From the NCBI RefSeq assembly GCF_000482325.1, contig NZ_KI535296.1, forward strand, positions 138,854 through 202,853: a stretch of DNA of 64,000 nucleotides, read 5' to 3'. The notes under the pieces are model-generated. The model had not been told where the DNA came from. It saw only the letters and a list, made by a program, of their open reading frames with translations, and searched no databases. Both the position numbers and the translations under genes were made by a program. This stretch comes from Bacillus sp. UNC438CL73TsuS30 (GTDB lineage Bacteria > Bacillota > Bacilli > Bacillales > Cytobacillaceae). This document shows, one piece after another, positions 8,449 to 16,647 of this stretch; position 1 is the first letter of the stretch, and every line of letters begins with the position of its first letter.

Positions 8449-9045
8449 CTATTTTAAGATTTTCACTTTAACTGTTTTTCTGCCCCATTGAATGGCTTTT
8501 TTATAAGTAGGCATGAAAACATCGATTTCTTTTCCTTTGATGGCGCTGCCTTTGTCGGCGGCAATCGCATAGCCGTAACCTTCAACATATACCTTTGAGC
8601 CTAGTGGAATCACTCTAGGGTCAACTGAAATCACTTTTAGATTCGGATTTTTCTTTAGATTAAGACCTGTGTAGGTTTTACCTGAGCAGCCTGCGCAATT
8701 AACCGTATAAGCAGAAGCGCTTACTGTAATGGTCTTTACTACTTTTTGTGACTTCTTAACGGTTACTTTGCTAGAAGACTTTTTAACTGTTTTACTAGTT
8801 TTTGCTTTTGTAACATTACTAGTAGCAGGCTTGATAATCTTTAATTTTTGGTTTGGATGAATGACATCTGATTTAAGATGGTTCCAATTTTTTAGATTGG
8901 TAATCGAAACATGGGTCGTTCTGGAAATCTTATAAAGGGAATCGCCTTTTTTAACAGTATATGTATTAGATGCTGCGGATGCTCCACTATTATGTGCTAG
9001 TAATAGAAATGCTGCAAGACTTATTGTCGTGAGGAATTTTTTCAT
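8449..9045 (-). CDS. Secreted LysM and 3D-domain cell wall protein (YocH-like)
   Basis: Exported peptidoglycan-acting protein, 198 residues. A signal peptide ends near ASAA, one LysM domain lies at about residues 28-71 (YTVKKGDSLYKISRTTH), a Lys/Thr/Ser-rich linker follows, and a C-terminal 3D domain runs from about 105 to 198, with the DPRVIPLG and DKGSAIKG motifs and the conserved Asp residues for which the domain is named. 3D domains share the MltA-like lytic transglycosylase fold. B. subtilis YocH has two LysM domains; this one has one. The start has AAGGAGTTTGAATT upstream. WalR control, known for yocH, is only a guess here. Confidence 0.87.
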   Translation of the reverse strand: MKKFLTTISLAAFLLLAHNSGASAASNTYTVKKGDSLYKISRTTHVSITNLKNWNHLKSDVIHPNQKLKIIKPATSNVTKAKTSKTVKKSSSKVTVKKSQKVVKTITVSASAYTVNCAGCSGKTYTGLNLKKNPNLKVISVDPRVIPLGSKVYVEGYGYAIAADKGSAIKGKEIDVFMPTYKKAIQWGRKTVKVKILK

Positions 9046-9223
9046 AATTCAAACTCCTTTTCTTTGATACTAAAAATATACCATGGTAGTGTTACAGTTA
9101 TATTTCAATCGTTTACTAGTTTAATGACATTTTTCTTAAAAAACGGCTTTTTATGACGAAAATGTGAAATGTTTACCTTATTCTGGGATTAAGTGGAGAA
9201 TATTGGGGGTTTAGGGGTGGAAT

Positions 9224-9267
9224 GTGAAAAAATCACATAGGTGTCAGGCACCTATGTGATTTTTTCG
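9224..9267. repeat. Type A variant element A3
   Basis: Hairpin with arms TGAAAAAATCACATAGGTG and CACCTATGTGATTTTTTCG around TCAGG. Only the core (GGTGTCAGGCACC) is shared with the other elements; the outer arms are unrelated. It lies 7 bases from the stop of the subtilase gene and has A6/T6 runs like a two-way terminator. Confidence 0.8.
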
Positions 9268-9273
9268 CAAATT

Positions 9274-12200
9274 TTATTTTACCTTTATTTTCGTAGCTGT
9301 GCTTACATTTTTGGCCTTATCTGTTGCTGTAACAGCAAGAACCGTTTTCTTCTTTTGTGCTTTTATTTTTACTTTAAATTTACCATGGGAGTCGGTCTTG
9401 GTTGTTCCAACCACTTTATGGCCAACTTTGACGACAATCATGGAACCCGCTTCTGCTGTACCGCTAAGATATTTCGTTGTGCTTTTTACAACGGTTTTCA
9501 CCTTTGGGGCAGAAGGAGGTTTTTTATCTGTTATAGTCACTGGCACCGAGCGTGCATTTCCAGCAGCATCCTTAGCGGTCACTGACAGCCTAACACCGGC
9601 TTTTTGTGTGGAAATACCGACCTTAAAGTTTCCGTAAGAATCGGCCTTGCCATAGTATCTTTTCGAGCCTGCCACAACGGTAATGGATGCGCCTTTTTCC
9701 GTTGTGCCGCTAACCGTCTTCGACAGGTTTGAAACGGATTTAACCTTTAGCGAGGCAGGAGGGATTTTATCGGCTACCGTGATGGTTTTTACCGAACTTA
9801 CATGTCCGACAGCATCCTTAGCGGTTACAGTTAGCTTCGTTCCAGCTTTTTGTACCGGGATGACCACCTTAAAGCTTCCGCTAGAATTGGCTACAGCCTT
9901 ATAGCTTGTGGAAGCAATTACAACCGTAATCGTCGCTCCGGCCTCCGTTTTTCCGATTACTTCCTTAGTAAGGTTTGACACTGTGTTCGTAATCGTAATC
10001 GCAGGGACGGTGACATCAGCGACCTTCACGCTTACAACATCACTATCATCTCCAGCCGAAATAGATAAAACCGTACCTGCTTTTTGCACAGGAATCGCTA
10101 CAGTAAAATGCCCATCCCTATCTGCGACTGCCGTATATTGCCGGTCGCCAATTTTAATTGTAACCGTTGCCCCCGGTTCAGTTGTTCCCGTGACCGAGTT
10201 AGATCTTTCAGTTACCTGACCAACTTTTGGTCTGAAGTAGGTTAGAGCCTTATAGGCATTCAGCTTTTTACCGCCTAAAATTTTTGTATTTAATGAACTC
10301 AAGTTGTCGCCGGATGCGAGAAGAATCTTTTTCAATTGCACTGCATCAAAGCTTGGATATTTTCCTGCCAATAGTGCGGCAACACCGGTCACATGAGGCG
10401 TGGCCATCGATGTTCCGTCAAAAAACTCATATGCATCACTGTAATTCGTTTCAGCAGGGAAAATCAGGTTGATTTTCGCCAAGTTCGGATTATTACTCGT
10501 AAAATAATCAGTGTAAGGAGCATATCCAAGCGGGTACTTTCCACCATCGTAAATCGTCCCAGGTACCCCAATAGAGGTTCTTGCCGCACCTTCCCCCGTA
10601 ATTTGAAGGGAGAGGGTATTCGTTACAAAGCTGGAATCCTCATTTTGATACAATAAATCTTCACCGCTTAAAAGCAGTGACTTATTGCCTTTTTTCAAAA
10701 ATTGATCGAGGGAAGAGAGATCATTATTGGTTAAAGTAGGATAGTGATTTCCCATCGCGTACCCTGAAAACCAAATAACCGAATCATAGCTGCTGAGGGT
10801 TGCCGCGTCAGGGCCGGACTCATCTGTTGACACTGTCACTTCTTTATAATTGGTTATCCCGGATTGTTGTAATAGATCCTCATAAGTTTTCAGGAAGCTC
10901 TGGTACCCATCGTCAGACTCATCATCCTGAACCAATAAAATTTTTGAATCCGGCGTAACTCCTAAATAATCAATTGCCTTTTTAAAAGCCACTGGACGGT
11001 CTGTGCTATTGAAATTTTCAAAACCAAAGCCATTCACAATCGCCTTATATTGATTAGCAGAATTATTAATCTGAGCAGAAACGCCAGCCTCTAATTTTTT
11101 CGGAACCGTACTTAGAATACTCACACCGGGCGCAGCAATATCCACACTCCGAGTCCCGTAGTTCGAAAAGTCTGCTAGTTTACCTGTGTTATCAATCGCT
11201 GCAACCGAAATAATATTTGGGCTGGTAAAGCTTGCCGGGTAATCAGGATTAGAGTCAATATTTTCCCCGTCATTACCCGCCGCCGTGACAAATAACATGT
11301 TTGAGCGTTCTATCGCATCCTTCAGGGCTTGGTCATAATCAGAACCGCCCCAGCTGTTATTGGAAATTTTTACGCCCATCTTCGCCGCGTAATCAATCGC
11401 TGAAATCGCATCTGCAGTCGAACCGCCATCAGGGCCAATGAACTTTAACGGCATAATTTTTACATTGGGGGCAATCCCTGTTACCCCAAGACCGTTATTA
11501 CTTGATGCCGCAATCGTTCCCGCCACATGGGTCCCATGCTCATCGCCATCAGCCGCATCAAAAACGGAATTATCATGGTGAAGGAAATCCCAGCCATGCA
11601 CATCATCTACATAGCCATTTCCGTCATCATCCTTGCCATTATCGGCAATTTCACCAGGATTCGTCCAAATATCCGCCTGCAAATCAGGATGGTTGATATC
11701 CACCCCCGTATCAATCACCGCGACCACAGTCTGACTAGGATTTGAGAGCTTACTAAACTCCTGCATCGCTTCCGGATAATCAATATCCATATCAGGGGAC
11801 CCAATGTTGCCGGAAATCTTTTGTCCAGTATTGTGGAGGCCCCATAATTGATTAAACGACGGATCATTTGGGAGAGCAGAAGGTTTATATAAATAGTTGG
11901 GCTGAACATATTCAACAGATGGATCTGCCTCCAATTTTTCCATTTGGCTATCCATTGACGTGCCAGTTTGTACCTTCACAACCTCCGCATCAATCGCCTT
12001 TAGCCTTTTCAGCGATTTGAGCGAATGCTTTGTCCGAACCTTCGTGGACACCGTATTATTTTTATACTTAACAATCAGTTCACCAGGCACATACTTTTCT
12101 TGATTCTTTTTTGAAAAAGCTGCCCGTGCTGATTGCATTGCCAGTTTCTTTTTGCCAACAAGGTCTGAGTGTGAAATGGATTTTTCCAGCACCTTGTTGT

Positions 12201-12327
12201 CGTGTTTTTGTGTTAATGCATAGTTCTCATCTTTCTGCTCATTCCCCGCCGCAAATACTAGAGTCGAAGCCGAAGAAGAAAAAACTAGTAAACCAGAAAG
12301 AAGAGAGACTGCAATCTTTTTGTACAC
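9274..12327 (-). CDS. Large secreted subtilisin-like protease with C-terminal Ig-like repeats
   Basis: S8 serine protease, 1017 residues. Order: signal peptide (to about residue 27), inhibitor I9-like propeptide (about 80-150, PGELIVKYKN), catalytic domain with Asp in VAVIDTGVDINHPDL, His in EHGTHVAGTIA, oxyanion Asn in TAAGNDGEN and Ser in DGTSMATPHVTG. Between Asn and Ser there is an insert of roughly 190 residues beginning ILLVQDDESDD that resembles a GATase/ThuA-type Rossmann fold. From about 690 to the end come four Ig-like repeats of about 80 residues. GTG 12327 (AAGGGG upstream) is preferred over GTG 12357. The last repeat closely matches the last repeat of the giant surface protein at 47283-54977. 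Confidence 0.9.
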   Translation of the reverse strand: MYKKIAVSLLSGLLVFSSSASTLVFAAGNEQKDENYALTQKHDNKVLEKSISHSDLVGKKKLAMQSARAAFSKKNQEKYVPGELIVKYKNNTVSTKVRTKHSLKSLKRLKAIDAEVVKVQTGTSMDSQMEKLEADPSVEYVQPNYLYKPSALPNDPSFNQLWGLHNTGQKISGNIGSPDMDIDYPEAMQEFSKLSNPSQTVVAVIDTGVDINHPDLQADIWTNPGEIADNGKDDDGNGYVDDVHGWDFLHHDNSVFDAADGDEHGTHVAGTIAASSNNGLGVTGIAPNVKIMPLKFIGPDGGSTADAISAIDYAAKMGVKISNNSWGGSDYDQALKDAIERSNMLFVTAAGNDGENIDSNPDYPASFTSPNIISVAAIDNTGKLADFSNYGTRSVDIAAPGVSILSTVPKKLEAGVSAQINNSANQYKAIVNGFGFENFNSTDRPVAFKKAIDYLGVTPDSKILLVQDDESDDGYQSFLKTYEDLLQQSGITNYKEVTVSTDESGPDAATLSSYDSVIWFSGYAMGNHYPTLTNNDLSSLDQFLKKGNKSLLLSGEDLLYQNEDSSFVTNTLSLQITGEGAARTSIGVPGTIYDGGKYPLGYAPYTDYFTSNNPNLAKINLIFPAETNYSDAYEFFDGTSMATPHVTGVAALLAGKYPSFDAVQLKKILLASGDNLSSLNTKILGGKKLNAYKALTYFRPKVGQVTERSNSVTGTTEPGATVTIKIGDRQYTAVADRDGHFTVAIPVQKAGTVLSISAGDDSDVVSVKVADVTVPAITITNTVSNLTKEVIGKTEAGATITVVIASTSYKAVANSSGSFKVVIPVQKAGTKLTVTAKDAVGHVSSVKTITVADKIPPASLKVKSVSNLSKTVSGTTEKGASITVVAGSKRYYGKADSYGNFKVGISTQKAGVRLSVTAKDAAGNARSVPVTITDKKPPSAPKVKTVVKSTTKYLSGTAEAGSMIVVKVGHKVVGTTKTDSHGKFKVKIKAQKKKTVLAVTATDKAKNVSTATKIKVK

Positions 12328-12473
12328 TCGACCAATACCCCTTTCGGTGCTAGGCACCTCCGAAATAACTAGAATTTTATTGAAAACAGTACTTTTTGTC
12401 TAACTACTATATATTACAATATTCATAGGGGGAATTGTATAAGTCTCGCTATCTGCCAAATTTTTTAATAAGA

Positions 12474-12505
12474 AAGGGAACGGCCCCGTCTGGACTCGTT
12501 CCCTT
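12474..12505 (-). terminator. Intrinsic terminator of the sigma factor gene
   Basis: Stem AAGGGAACG/CGTTCCCTT located 10-40 bases after the stop at 12515 (minus strand), followed by a T-rich tract. Confidence 0.75.
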
Positions 12506-12514
12506 CCTTATTGT

Positions 12515-12997
12515 TTATTCAGCTATCCTCTCCCTCAACTTTTCGCGTGCTCCCGCACGCCAGCTTTTTACAGCTGACATGGAGACCTTTTCTTTAATGG
12601 CAATCTCTTTAATTGAAAGATCATATAGGGCAGTGTACAGTACCCATTTCCTTTGGTTGGGTGTTAAGGTGGTGCAAACGGATAGGATGGTTTCTGTCTC
12701 TAAAGGATAATCAATGACAATCCCTTCGGCAGTTTCCCAGAATTCTTCTTTGGGACAGACACAATTTTCTTCATACTTGTGTGCTTTAGTTAATTCTAAT
12801 AGAAGGAACCCTCTAATATAGTTATAGGCGTAGGTGGTGAAGTTTCCTTTTTCGGGGTCAAAGCGATTGCTTGCCTCCCAAAGGGCAATCAGACCATGTT
12901 GATAGAATTCATCCCAATTTTTATAGATATGCAATGTGTGAATGATTTTATGGATCATCGGACTATACTGGACAACCAACTCTTCAAAGCTTTCCAA
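12515..12997 (-). CDS. Small sigma-70 family sigma factor
   Basis: RNA polymerase sigma factor of 160 residues with region 2 at about 10-75 (YKNWDEFYQHGLIALWEA and FTTYAYNYIRG) and region 4 at about 105-155 (LTPNQRKWVLY, SIKEIAIKEKVSMSAVKSW). No region 3 or anti-sigma partner is adjacent. The short sigma-2/sigma-4 layout resembles Bacillus unnamed sigma factors related to SigO rather than classical ECF factors. The start is TTG 12997 with AAAGGA six bases upstream. An 8-bp palindrome lies 34 bases upstream. Its regulon is unknown. Confidence 0.85.
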   Translation of the reverse strand: MESFEELVVQYSPMIHKIIHTLHIYKNWDEFYQHGLIALWEASNRFDPEKGNFTTYAYNYIRGFLLLELTKAHKYEENCVCPKEEFWETAEGIVIDYPLETETILSVCTTLTPNQRKWVLYTALYDLSIKEIAIKEKVSMSAVKSWRAGAREKLRERIAE

Positions 12998-13030
12998 GGG
13001 AAATCCTTTCAGAAAGCGCGCTTCACCTTT

Positions 13031-13062
13031 TATTCCCGGGTACCTCTACCATATCGGGAATA
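13031..13062. promoter_or_regulatory. Palindrome upstream of the sigma factor gene
   Basis: Perfect inverted repeat TATTCCCG (13031-13038) and CGGGAATA (13055-13062) in the 5' leader of the sigma gene. There is no T-run, so it is more likely an operator or an mRNA leader hairpin than a terminator. Confidence 0.4.
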
Positions 13063-13187
13063 AACATTTCCATCGAACCGACCAAAATAAAATTTGAATG
13101 TAAGTAACAGCTAAAAACTTGATTTTGGAGATCAAAATTCACTTTTGGTGGGGGATTTTGGTTATTTCAGGTGATTTTTATAGATTT

Positions 13188-13224
13188 TTCGACAGGTGCC
13201 TGTCACCACCCGAATTTTGTCGAA
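13188..13224. repeat. Type A element A4, left arm deleted
   Basis: One arm is intact (CACCACCCGAATTTTGTCGAA) but the other keeps only TTCGACA before the inverted core GGTGCCTGTCACC, so about 11 bases of the left arm are missing. It lies in the leader region between the sigma factor gene and a small membrane protein gene and can no longer form the full stem. Confidence 0.75.
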
Positions 13225-13247
13225 TAACAGTGGCCGCATAAGGGCTA

Positions 13248-13276
13248 TTGACAATTGCTTTATTGGCTCATACGAT
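13248..13276 (+). promoter_or_regulatory. Sigma-A promoter of the 56-residue membrane protein gene
   Basis: TTGACA (13248-13253), 17-base spacer and TACGAT (13271-13276), 49 bases upstream of the ATG at 13326. Near-consensus spacing and -35 box. Confidence 0.75.
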
Positions 13277-13325
13277 ATTAATGTTGTTTAATATTATGCT
13301 AGAATAGGAAAATGAGGGAAGCGAA

Positions 13326-13496
13326 ATGGGTTGGATGATTATATGGGCGCCATTGTTAGAGCTGATTGTTGGCAGTTTACTTTATATAAAGTTTGCGGAG
13401 AAAATGAAGGATATCGCTTTTTTGATCGTTGTACAAATTATTCTTTACGTTGTTCTCATGAATGGTTTGCTTTTATATGGGTATTTGAGTAAATAG
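13326..13496 (+). CDS. Small two-helix membrane protein, 56 residues
   Basis: Short gene starting with MGWMIIWAPLLELIVG and ending GLLLYGYLSK. GAGGGA lies 6-7 bases upstream of the ATG, and a near-consensus sigma-A promoter precedes it, so expression is likely. Two hydrophobic helices flank a short basic loop (KFAEKMKD). I recognise no family. It stands alone between a sigma factor gene and the YkvI-type gene, which are both on the other strand. Confidence 0.7.
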   Translation: MGWMIIWAPLLELIVGSLLYIKFAEKMKDIAFLIVVQIILYVVLMNGLLLYGYLSK

Positions 13497-13556
13497 GGAT
13501 TGACCGACAATGGACAATCCCTTATTAGTTATACATGGTGTTATGGAGTAATCCTA

Positions 13557-14636
13557 TTACCCTGCAATTCTGGTATTGTTATCAATCCCTCTATTTTTCC
13601 GTGAACGGAACCAGGCGAGGATAATGGCCGCAATTAATGTAAAGCCTAGATAGCCCATTAGCGGGTATACCGTACTGACTAATTTGATGAATCCGACAAA
13701 GCTGGCTGCAAAGGAAAGAACGCCGAAGCCAATGACTGCTGGTTTGAATTTTTTAGAAGAAGGTTTGATCAAGCGTACGGAAAACGCGTACAGCATTCCA
13801 ACAGCTGTGTTATAAATCATCCCAAGTAAGGCAATCGACATCAATGCACCTAGAACCGGATGCATATGGTTGGCAAGCATCAATGTAGGCATGTCCACGC
13901 CTTTCAACTGGTCCATTTTCACAAACATTCCGATATTGATCAATAAAATCAATAATCCCAGGCCAAGTCCTCCTAGAATACCGCCACGTCCAGCCACTTT
14001 CGAATCCTTTTCCGTTCCTCCCATGACCGCAAGCATCGCTGCTCCTGCAGCAATATTATAGGAAACATAAAGAAGTCCGCCCATTAACCAATTCGATGCT
14101 GCCTGCGGCTGTGCTTTTGCAATCGTATTAAGGTCTGCAAAACTTTGGTCCATTGTAAAAAGGGAATACCCCGTGATAATTAAGACCAATACCATTAAAA
14201 ACGGTGTAATCATACTAATGATGTTCAACAATTTTTGTACATTCAAGCAAACGGTTAAAATCGTCAGAGCTGCCATAACAATGTTCCCGACCATTGCAGG
14301 CAGTCCGAATTGCTGTTCAAAAATCGAGCCGCTTCCGGCCATCATTACAACGGCAACACCAAATAAGAAGAAGGTAATAATAATATCGACAAGAACCCCT
14401 AAATAACGTCCACAAATATGATAGATGACGTCTTTATGGGAATCTGTTTTAAGACGCGAGCCCAGCTGAGTCAGCTGCATACCCAAAAAGGCGAAGAAAA
14501 AGGTTGCAATGATGCCTCCAGCGATTCCCATCCAGCCAAAACTGGTGAAAAATTGTAGAATTTCCTGCCCTGAAGCAAATCCGGCGCCAACGATGATTCC
14601 GACATAAGCACCGGCAATCTGAAAACTTTTTTTCAT
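13557..14636 (-). CDS. YkvI-family polytopic membrane protein, putative transporter
   Basis: Integral membrane protein, 359 residues, about ten predicted helices, N-terminal GAYVGIIVGAGFASGQEI glycine-rich segment typical of APC-superfamily-like transporters and of YkvI. The start at ATG 14636 has GGAG seven bases upstream; ATG 14642 is too close. It is the last gene of the minus-strand run rpiR-type / M20 / GNAT / racemase, 77 bases after the racemase gene, so uptake or export of an amino acid handled by that pathway is a reasonable inference. Substrate not known. Confidence 0.8.
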   Translation of the reverse strand: MKKSFQIAGAYVGIIVGAGFASGQEILQFFTSFGWMGIAGGIIATFFFAFLGMQLTQLGSRLKTDSHKDVIYHICGRYLGVLVDIIITFFLFGVAVVMMAGSGSIFEQQFGLPAMVGNIVMAALTILTVCLNVQKLLNIISMITPFLMVLVLIITGYSLFTMDQSFADLNTIAKAQPQAASNWLMGGLLYVSYNIAAGAAMLAVMGGTEKDSKVAGRGGILGGLGLGLLILLINIGMFVKMDQLKGVDMPTLMLANHMHPVLGALMSIALLGMIYNTAVGMLYAFSVRLIKPSSKKFKPAVIGFGVLSFAASFVGFIKLVSTVYPLMGYLGFTLIAAIILAWFRSRKNRGIDNNTRIAG

Positions 14637-14713
14637 ATCCATTCTCCTTTGTAGTTTTAGAAAAATTCGGAAAATTTAACCCGTAAAGAGAGAGGAGGCC
14701 AACTCCCCTTAAT

Positions 14714-15817
14714 TTAATAAATTTGCTTTCTTATTGTAAATGACTCAATAGCGTCAATGTTCGGATCATATCCAATTCCTGCCTTACTTGGCACAGTAAT
14801 AAGCCCGTTATGGACTGTAACTTCCGGATCAATAATATCCCGCTCCCAATAACGAGAAGATGCTGCTGTATCTCCAGGCATCGTAAAGTTTGCGAGCGTA
14901 GTCAAGGCGATATTATGCGCTCTGCCAACCCCGGCCTCGAGCATCCCGCCACACCATACCGGCAGACCTTGTTCCATGCATAGGTCATGAATTCGTTTCG
15001 ACTCTGTAAGTCCGCCAACTCGGCCAATTTTAATATTAATAATTTTACAGCTTCCGAGACTGATGGCTTTGCGTGCATCCTCATAGGAATGGATACTTTC
15101 ATCCAGACATATCGGTGTAGTCAGATGCTTTTGCACAAGCGCATGGTCGACAATGTCATCAGAAGCGAGGGGCTGTTCAATCATGGTTAAGCCGAACTCG
15201 TCCAGCTGCTTTAACAACTCCAAATCTTGAAGACGATAGGCAGAATTTGCATCAGCCATCAATTGGATGGTTGGAAAATGGCGGCGGATTTCACGGATAA
15301 CATCAACATCCCAGCCCGGTTTGATTTTTACTTTGATACGTCGGTAGCCTTCTGAAACTGAACCGTCAATAATTCCCAACAAATCGTCTACTGATTTTTG
15401 AATCCCGATGCTGATACCGACTTCAATTTCCTTTTTCTCGCCTCCGAGTGCTGTTGCGAGCGGAAGGTTTTCCCGTTTCGCATACAGGTCCCAAATCGCG
15501 CCCTCAATGGCTGACTTTGCCATGTTATTTTTTCGGATTGGCTCAAAAATAGCTGACACTTCATCAGGGTGGGAGAGTTTCTTATCCTTAATCATCGGGA
15601 TTAAGAAATCTTCAAGAATATGCCAGTTCGTTTTTAATGTTTCTTCACTATATAGTGGGGACGGGAAGGCCACGGATTCTCCCCAGCCAGTGGCGCCATT
15701 CTCATCTTTCACCTCTACTAAAATAAATTCCTTGTCCAAGAATGTTCCGAAGCTGGTTGTAAATGGAAAATTCATCTTCATTTTTAAGTGACGGAGAATT
15801 ACTTGCTTAATGATCAT
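14714..15817 (-). CDS. menC: N-succinylamino acid racemase / o-succinylbenzoate synthase
   Basis: Enolase-superfamily enzyme, 367 residues. The muconate-lactonizing subgroup signature is complete: Lys pair in IKVKIKPG, metal ligands Asp in MADANSAY, Glu in IEQPL and Asp in CLDESIH, and the opposite base Lys in INIKIGRVGG. In Bacillaceae this clade includes enzymes with both OSBS (menaquinone) and N-succinylamino acid racemase activity. The neighbours are an acyltransferase and an M20 deacylase rather than men genes, which favours the racemase role. ATGA overlap with the upstream GNAT gene. The symbol is by homology only. Confidence 0.87.
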   Translation of the reverse strand: MIIKQVILRHLKMKMNFPFTTSFGTFLDKEFILVEVKDENGATGWGESVAFPSPLYSEETLKTNWHILEDFLIPMIKDKKLSHPDEVSAIFEPIRKNNMAKSAIEGAIWDLYAKRENLPLATALGGEKKEIEVGISIGIQKSVDDLLGIIDGSVSEGYRRIKVKIKPGWDVDVIREIRRHFPTIQLMADANSAYRLQDLELLKQLDEFGLTMIEQPLASDDIVDHALVQKHLTTPICLDESIHSYEDARKAISLGSCKIINIKIGRVGGLTESKRIHDLCMEQGLPVWCGGMLEAGVGRAHNIALTTLANFTMPGDTAASSRYWERDIIDPEVTVHNGLITVPSKAGIGYDPNIDAIESFTIRKQIY

Positions 15818-16647
15818 TTAAAAGGCCTTCTTTCTACCGGAAGTAAATCCCGTTTTTTTAGTAAATAGTAATGGACAGGCTCGTCATCTGTTTTTACAAC
15901 CTTTATGGCAGCAAAACCGTTGTCAAAAAGGGTATTAAACATTTCTCTTGTCTTCAGACGCCAATCAAGCGCAAGCTCCGGTTCATCTTTTTTCATTTGC
16001 TGGAACTGCTTTGGAACGGGAACAAGCAAGGCTTCATGGCTGAAATAATTGCTCGGATTCAAATCGGCAAGCTGTGGAAAGCCATTTCCCGTTTGCAGAT
16101 ACGGTAACCGTTCAATCTTCGACGGCTCATCCTGATGTTCTTCCATAATATAAGGGTTTGTAATCCACCATTCCACCTGGAACCGGTCGGAAGGCAGGCC
16201 TTGATTGAGCCCATCCTTCATATCCCCATAGCAATTTTTCACATATGTACTGCAAATGGCCTTTAGCTTTGTTAAATTCAAAAAGGCATTGACACTTTCA
16301 AGCGGGTCATATGTCCAAGTGAGCAAATCATAGCCCATTTCGATTGCAACGTTCTTTTGCGCCTTTTTTAAAAATTCACCAATGCCTTGACCACGGAAGT
16401 TTTCGTCAATCCCGAGCATATGTGAGCAAAGAAAGGGCTTGCCGTTTACAAAGCCTGGGAAGCCGTAGCTAAAACCTACCAGTTGATGTTGATGGAAGGC
16501 TCCGACGATAATTCCCCCGTTTTTGACAGCGGTCAGGGTTTGGTGAACGGGGATCACCTGGTCCTTCCAGACTGCTTTTTCGAGTTGTTGGACCTGTTCA
16601 AGTTCTTCAATGGTTGTCAGTTGTCTGATTTCAACAGTGCTGTTCAT
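15814..16647 (-). CDS. GNAT-family acyltransferase, likely amino acid N-succinyltransferase
   Basis: Protein of 277 residues with an N-terminal GNAT fold; the acyl-CoA pyrophosphate loop is RGQGIG at about residues 88-93 after MLGIDENF. The C-terminal half is specific to a YitH-like or racemase-associated subgroup. In Geobacillus kaustophilus a GNAT neighbour of the racemase transfers succinate from succinyl-CoA to D-amino acids; the same gene order here supports that assignment by inference. It overlaps the M20 gene by 17 bases and the racemase gene by 4, so translation is coupled. Confidence 0.8.
   Translation of the reverse strand: MNSTVEIRQLTTIEELEQVQQLEKAVWKDQVIPVHQTLTAVKNGGIIVGAFHQHQLVGFSYGFPGFVNGKPFLCSHMLGIDENFRGQGIGEFLKKAQKNVAIEMGYDLLTWTYDPLESVNAFLNLTKLKAICSTYVKNCYGDMKDGLNQGLPSDRFQVEWWITNPYIMEEHQDEPSKIERLPYLQTGNGFPQLADLNPSNYFSHEALLVPVPKQFQQMKKDEPELALDWRLKTREMFNTLFDNGFAAIKVVKTDDEPVHYYLLKKRDLLPVERRPFK

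Noticed and set aside
12346..12358. GGTGCTAGGCACC, resembling the repeat core
   Set aside because: Two changes from the core and no outer arms; possibly a remnant, but not countable as a copy.
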